Shown piece by piece: positions 6,112-8,828 of a stretch of 8,828 nt of DNA. Below the pieces are notes generated by a model. It was not told the origin of the DNA and searched no databases. It saw nothing but the letters and a program-made list of their open reading frames with translations. The DNA lies in assembly GCA_030591745.1 (NCBI GenBank), contig JAUVAM010000103.1:1-8828 (forward strand), given 5' to 3'. A program made the position numbers and the translations under genes. The stretch comes from Deltaproteobacteria bacterium. Its GTDB lineage: Bacteria; Myxococcota; B64-G9. Numbering within the stretch: position 1 is the first letter of the stretch; every line of letters begins with the position of its first letter.

Positions 6112-7074
6112 TTTCAACTGCTCGTCCACTTCACGTAGCCAGTTGACCGCCAAGGGATAAACCTCTTCGGGTGCGCGCTTACCCACGAGGAGGTCTCCAT
6201 GGCCGTAGTCCGCGGAAAACCCCGTCTTGACGGAAAGCTCGATCAATCGCTTTTCCTTGGAAGCCAGGCGATTCATCCAGCGTCGGGTGTTTGAGGGCGG
6301 AGACATGCGATCCTGCACGCCGCTGATGAACAAGGCGGGCGTCCGCACCCGGCCAAGGGATTCGGTGTAATCCACTTGCTTGTTTCTGGACCGCACATGA
6401 CCGGATCGCACCCAATCGGAAAATTGCAAAATGATGCCAGGGGCTTCATTGGTGACCAACTTCTCGAAAATATCCAGACTGGTCTCCTCGTCCACATTGT
6501 CCGGGTTGGCCAAGAAGCGCAGGAAAAAATCAACGGCCTTTCGGTTTCGCCTGACCAAGGGCAGCATTCGCCGTCCCCACTTCTCCTGGTCCATGGTAGG
6601 CAGGACCCGGTGCACCTGGGCCATGGCACCCCAGGCTTTGAGCATCCATTGACCACTAAACCCCAAGGGTGTGCCGAACAAAGTTAAGGATCGCAGGGAA
6701 TCGGCCATCTCGCTCGCGGCCATCGCCAAACCCAGCATGCCCCCCATGCTGTGACCCACCCAATGCACCGGGCCGGGATTGTGCTGTGCCAGGGTCGCCA
6801 GGCAAGCCTTCAGATCCTGATTCAAAAAATCCTCGAAATCCCAGTCATCCCCTTTGCCCTCAATTTTTCGACTCTCGCCCCGTCCACGGAGTTCCACCAC
6901 CCAGCAATCATATCCCGCCTGGGCTACATGACGGGCCAGGGAATGGCGCTCATTCAGATCGAAGTTGTGATGATTGGCCCCCATGCCGTGCACAAACAAA
7001 ACCGGCTTGTCGCCTGGAAAACGAAAAAGACGCAAGCGCCAACCATCTTCGGTATCCACATGGTGCAATTCCAT
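6103..7074 (-). CDS. Alpha/beta hydrolase (lipase/esterase-like)
   Basis: 323 aa from the ATG at 7074, giving a cytosolic-looking protein with no signal peptide. The fold is complete: oxyanion strand 'PVLFVHGMGANHHNFD' (about 24-39), 'GYDCWVVELRGRGES' (54-68), nucleophile elbow 'VGHSMGG' with Ser109, acid 'SGVQDRMSPP' with Asp255, and 'DYGHGDLL' with His292. A helical cap lies between about 145 and 235. The 'YGHGDLLVGKRAPEEVYPLAVNWL' end resembles lipases and hydrolases near polyhydroxyalkanoate synthases, so a lipid or ester substrate is plausible, but the substrate is unknown. The frame runs back to a TTG at 7179. The ATG at 7074 is preferred because GGGAGG lies 7 bases ahead and the upstream residues have no family counterpart. 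It is divergent from the YggS-family gene. Confidence 0.88.
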   Translation of the reverse strand: MELHHVDTEDGWRLRLFRFPGDKPVLFVHGMGANHHNFDLNERHSLARHVAQAGYDCWVVELRGRGESRKIEGKGDDWDFEDFLNQDLKACLATLAQHNPGPVHWVGHSMGGMLGLAMAASEMADSLRSLTLFGTPLGFSGQWMLKAWGAMAQVHRVLPTMDQEKWGRRMLPLVRRNRKAVDFFLRFLANPDNVDEETSLDIFEKLVTNEAPGIILQFSDWVRSGHVRSRNKQVDYTESLGRVRTPALFISGVQDRMSPPSNTRRWMNRLASKEKRLIELSVKTGFSADYGHGDLLVGKRAPEEVYPLAVNWLREVDEQLKIS

Positions 7075-7081
7075 TGGCCGG

Positions 7082-7087
7082 CCTCCC
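7082..7087 (-). promoter_or_regulatory. Shine-Dalgarno site deciding the hydrolase start
   Basis: GGGAGG on the - strand is 7 bases from the ATG at 7074. The earlier in-frame candidates (TTG 7179, ATG 7104, ATG 7089) lack a comparably placed site. Confidence 0.7.
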
Positions 7088-7122
7088 ATTGAAGAGCAAA
7101 GCATAACAGGCCGTCCACCTCG

Positions 7123-7151
7123 TTGAAACCAAGACCTGGCAACGATACACT
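7123..7151 (+). promoter_or_regulatory. Probable sigma-70-type promoter for the yggS-PAP2 pair
   Basis: TTGAAA (7123-7128) and TACACT (7146-7151) are separated by 17 bases: five of six and four of six consensus matches. Predicted initiation, around 7157-7159, falls at or next to the ATG at 7159, so the transcript could be leaderless or nearly so. The TTG at 7123, an in-frame alternative start, is part of the -35 hexamer. Confidence 0.45.
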
Positions 7152-7158
7152 GCCGGAC

Positions 7159-7821
7159 ATGTTCACACACATCCACCAAAACGTGACCGAGATCTTAGGC
7201 ATCCTTCCCGAACACGTCACTCTGGTGGCCGCCGGCAAAACCCGACAGCCAGAGGAACTACAGGCCGCCGCTGATGCAGGCGTATGCATCATCGGCCATA
7301 ACTATGTTCAAGAAGCCCAGGCAGCAGTCGATGCACTTGGGCGACCCGTGCGATGGCACATGATCGGGCACCTCCAACGCAACAAAGCCAAACTCGCGGT
7401 CGAACTCTTCGACATGGTGGAAACCGTCGACAGTCTGCGCCTGGCCCGTGCCTTGGACAAAGCAGCAGGCGAGGCGGGCAAACGCTTGCCTGTGCTTATC
7501 GAGGTCAATTCGGGCCGAGAGAACAACAAGCACGGTGCGGAACCAAATAGCGTAAAACAACTGGCGCAAGACATCTGCGAGTGCCAGCACCTTAAATTGC
7601 AAGGCCTGATGACCATGGGTCCTTTCCTGGAAGAAGCCGAGTCCATGCGCCCATACTTCCAACTAACTCGCGAGCTCTTCGATGGCCTCCGCGGCATGAA
7701 CCTGCCCGGTGCTGATCTGCAGTTTTTGTCCATGGGCATGAGCGACAGCTATGCCGTAGCCATCGAAGAAGGCGCCAACCGGGTACGCATCGGCACAAGT
7801 CTGTTTGGGGCCAGGGCATGA
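7159..7821 (+). CDS. yggS: YggS/PLPHP-family pyridoxal-5'-phosphate-binding protein
   Basis: 220 aa from the ATG at 7159, slightly shorter at the N-terminus than the roughly 230 aa usual for the family. The fold is the alanine-racemase-like TIM barrel without the second domain. Visible signatures are the PLP lysine in 'LVAAGKTRQ' (Lys27), 'IGHNYVQEAQ' (usual form GEN.vQE), 'WHMIGHLQRNKAK' (66-78), 'IEVNSGRENNKHG', 'GLMTMGP', and the closing 'LSMGMSDSYAVAIEEGANRVRIGTSLFG', which carries the phosphate-binding region. Known: family members bind PLP in the cytosol and keep vitamin B6 and amino/keto-acid pools balanced; no enzymatic turnover is established. Oddities are Gly before the PLP lysine, where Ser or Thr is common, and His in place of Glu in GHNYVQE. 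The last bases overlap the PAP2 start as ATGA. No clear Shine-Dalgarno precedes the start. Confidence 0.93.
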   Translation: MFTHIHQNVTEILGILPEHVTLVAAGKTRQPEELQAAADAGVCIIGHNYVQEAQAAVDALGRPVRWHMIGHLQRNKAKLAVELFDMVETVDSLRLARALDKAAGEAGKRLPVLIEVNSGRENNKHGAEPNSVKQLAQDICECQHLKLQGLMTMGPFLEEAESMRPYFQLTRELFDGLRGMNLPGADLQFLSMGMSDSYAVAIEEGANRVRIGTSLFGARA

Positions 7822-8468
7822 GTACAAGCATGCGCTTCTGGCTGGTCTGGACGGCCGGGGCCCTGCTCTGGACGGCGGCCATGGCCCTGGCCGGCCCCTC
7901 GGACCTGCGATTGAGCCTGGCCGTGGTCAATACGGAAAGCGACTTCGGTTGGCTGGTGTCCCGCTTTGGCGAATGGCCCGGCTGGGCCCTGGTCCTCAGC
8001 GGCGTGTTTCTGCTCGTCAACACCGCCCGCCATCCTGAAAGCGGCTGGCGAATTTACCGTCCCCTGGCTTGGTCCGTATTGATTCTTGCCGCCATTCAAG
8101 CAGGCATCGTGACCGCGCTCATCAAGTATTTCTGGGGCCGGGTTCGCTTTGCTCACTTGGACCCGAACTTGTCCAACTATACGCCCTTCTGGATTCCAGC
8201 AGGCATCGGTGCCGGCAAGTCCTTCCCCTCTGGGCACACGGCCATGGCCTTCGTCTGTGCGCCCTTACCCTATTTCTTTTTTGCCATGCGCAAGACCCTG
8301 GCCGGCTGGCTCAGCCTGGCCTTCGTGATGGTCTACGGTGGCGGGGTGGCCTGGGGCCGAATCGTTTACGGCAGTCATTTCCTGACCGACACCCTTTTTT
8401 CAGCCGGCCTGGCGCTTCTGGCCGCACCGCTTGTGCTCAAGGCCCTTGATCGCAGACTGAACAGATAG
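7818..8468 (+). CDS. PAP2-family membrane phosphatase
   Basis: 216 aa integral membrane protein with about five to six hydrophobic segments (near 7-26, 54-70, 83-101, 140-156, 162-178, 192-208). The three phosphatase motifs are present: C1 'KYFWGRVRF' (K103-x6-R110, with Phe111 where Pro is usual), C2 'FPSGH' (137-140, catalytic His140), and C3 'GRIVYGSHFLTD' (R181, H187, D191). Known relatives dephosphorylate lipids such as undecaprenyl pyrophosphate, phosphatidylglycerol phosphate or lipid A at the outer face of the inner membrane; which one applies here is not determinable. The ATG overlaps the yggS stop (ATGA), so translational coupling is likely, with purine-rich GGGG and AGGG ahead. It ends 3 bp from the convergent dehydrogenase stop. 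Confidence 0.9.
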   Translation: MSTSMRFWLVWTAGALLWTAAMALAGPSDLRLSLAVVNTESDFGWLVSRFGEWPGWALVLSGVFLLVNTARHPESGWRIYRPLAWSVLILAAIQAGIVTALIKYFWGRVRFAHLDPNLSNYTPFWIPAGIGAGKSFPSGHTAMAFVCAPLPYFFFAMRKTLAGWLSLAFVMVYGGGVAWGRIVYGSHFLTDTLFSAGLALLAAPLVLKALDRRLNR

Positions 8469-8471
8469 ACT

Positions 8472-8828
8472 TTACAACTCACCCTTGGCGTGCTTCTCGC
8501 CCAGCACCTTTAACATGTCCTCACTCATCTTCTCCAGGTCGAACGCAGGCTTCCAGCCCCATTCTTCACGGGCCGCCGAGTCATCCATGTTGTTGGGCCA
8601 GGTCTCGGCGATGCCTTGTCGCACCGGGTCCACATCGTAGTCCATCGAAAACTTGGGGATGTGTTTGCGAATGACCGCCGCAATGCCCTCGGGATCGAAA
8701 CTCATGGCCGACACGTTGAAAGCATTGCGGTGCTTGAGCTTGTCCCCATCGGCCTCCATCAAATCCATGGCGGCGTTGATGGCGTCGGGCATATACATCA
8801 TGTCCAAGAAGGTGCCGCGATCCAGATA
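8472..8828 (-). CDS. SDR-type NAD-dependent L-threonine 3-dehydrogenase, C-terminal part (partial)
   Basis: 118 residues are visible and the frame stays open to the window edge, so roughly the N-terminal two-thirds (Rossmann GxxGxxG and YxxxK) lie outside. The segment 'MMYMPDAINAAMDLMEAD', then 'NVSAMSFDPEGIAAVIRKHIP', 'ETWPNNMDDSAAREEWGW' and 'FDLEKMSEDMLKVLGEKH' match, in order, the substrate-binding end of the epimerase-like (extended SDR) threonine dehydrogenases. They do not match the zinc-dependent MDR enzyme encoded by E. coli tdh. The reaction is L-threonine + NAD+ to 2-amino-3-ketobutyrate + NADH in the cytosol, feeding glycine and acetyl-CoA through 2-amino-3-ketobutyrate CoA ligase. 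Another sugar-nucleotide epimerase is less likely, given the MMYMPDAI and DDSAAR-WGW signatures. The TTG at 8807 is internal, not a start. Confidence 0.9.
   Translation of the reverse strand, partial: YLDRGTFLDMMYMPDAINAAMDLMEADGDKLKHRNAFNVSAMSFDPEGIAAVIRKHIPKFSMDYDVDPVRQGIAETWPNNMDDSAAREEWGWKPAFDLEKMSEDMLKVLGEKHAKGEL

Noticed and set aside
7092..7120. Promoter for the hydrolase (TTTCAA-N17-TATGCT, - strand, partly overlapping the yggS promoter)
   Set aside because: The -35 matches only three of six consensus bases. The position is plausible but support is insufficient.
1..8828. CRISPR array, tRNA/rRNA genes, insertion sequences, prophage or toxin-antitoxin genes
   Set aside because: I looked for and did not see spaced direct repeats, cloverleaf-like segments, transposase motifs or terminal inverted repeats.

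Overview
The window looks like chromosomal DNA from a moderately GC-rich Gram-negative bacterium, most likely in or near the former Deltaproteobacteria (Myxococcota/Bradymonadota-like). This is inference. It rests on several secreted PEGA-domain proteins, a protein tail resembling those of PEGA-tailed Ser/Thr kinases, a C-x5-C-x5-C-x5-C module, and 'WWxW' C-terminal membrane anchors. I see no rRNA, tRNA, CRISPR array, transposase or integrase. No gene-free stretch exceeds 300 bases; the longest gaps are two divergent promoter regions of about 85 and 125 bp.

Left part (1-5666), the envelope/PEGA block. A gene entering from the left on the + strand ends at 1572. It encodes an acidic, repeat-bearing cytoplasmic linker, one membrane segment and four PEGA-like repeats, which is the usual tail of a membrane Ser/Thr kinase; the catalytic part, if present, lies outside the window. 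Facing it on the - strand are three consecutive genes, transcribed 5666 to 1578. They encode distant paralogues with the same plan: signal peptide, helical/TPR-like region, one PEGA domain, and a second alpha/beta region. Two of them end in a Trp-rich transmembrane anchor. The third lacks the anchor and ends in a repeated GDPL...GTEDW motif. Short same-strand gaps (about 50-60 bp) suggest one operon. This tandem, diversified PEGA array is the most unusual part of the window and I cannot assign it a known function.

Middle part (5667-7158). A stand-alone BRCT-domain protein (about 105 aa) is read divergently from the PEGA array, from a near-consensus sigma-70-type promoter. Its stop codon shares a palindrome with the stop codon of a convergent alpha/beta hydrolase.

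Right part (7159-8828). Divergent from the hydrolase is a YggS/PLPHP-family pyridoxal-phosphate-binding protein, translationally coupled (ATGA) to a PAP2-type membrane phosphatase. Converging on that is the C-terminal third of an SDR-type NAD-dependent L-threonine 3-dehydrogenase, which runs off the right edge.

All three convergent gene pairs are separated by only a few bases or overlap, with no recognisable intrinsic terminator between them. Several starts were moved inward from the longest open frame, using ATG codons, Shine-Dalgarno spacing or promoter placement.
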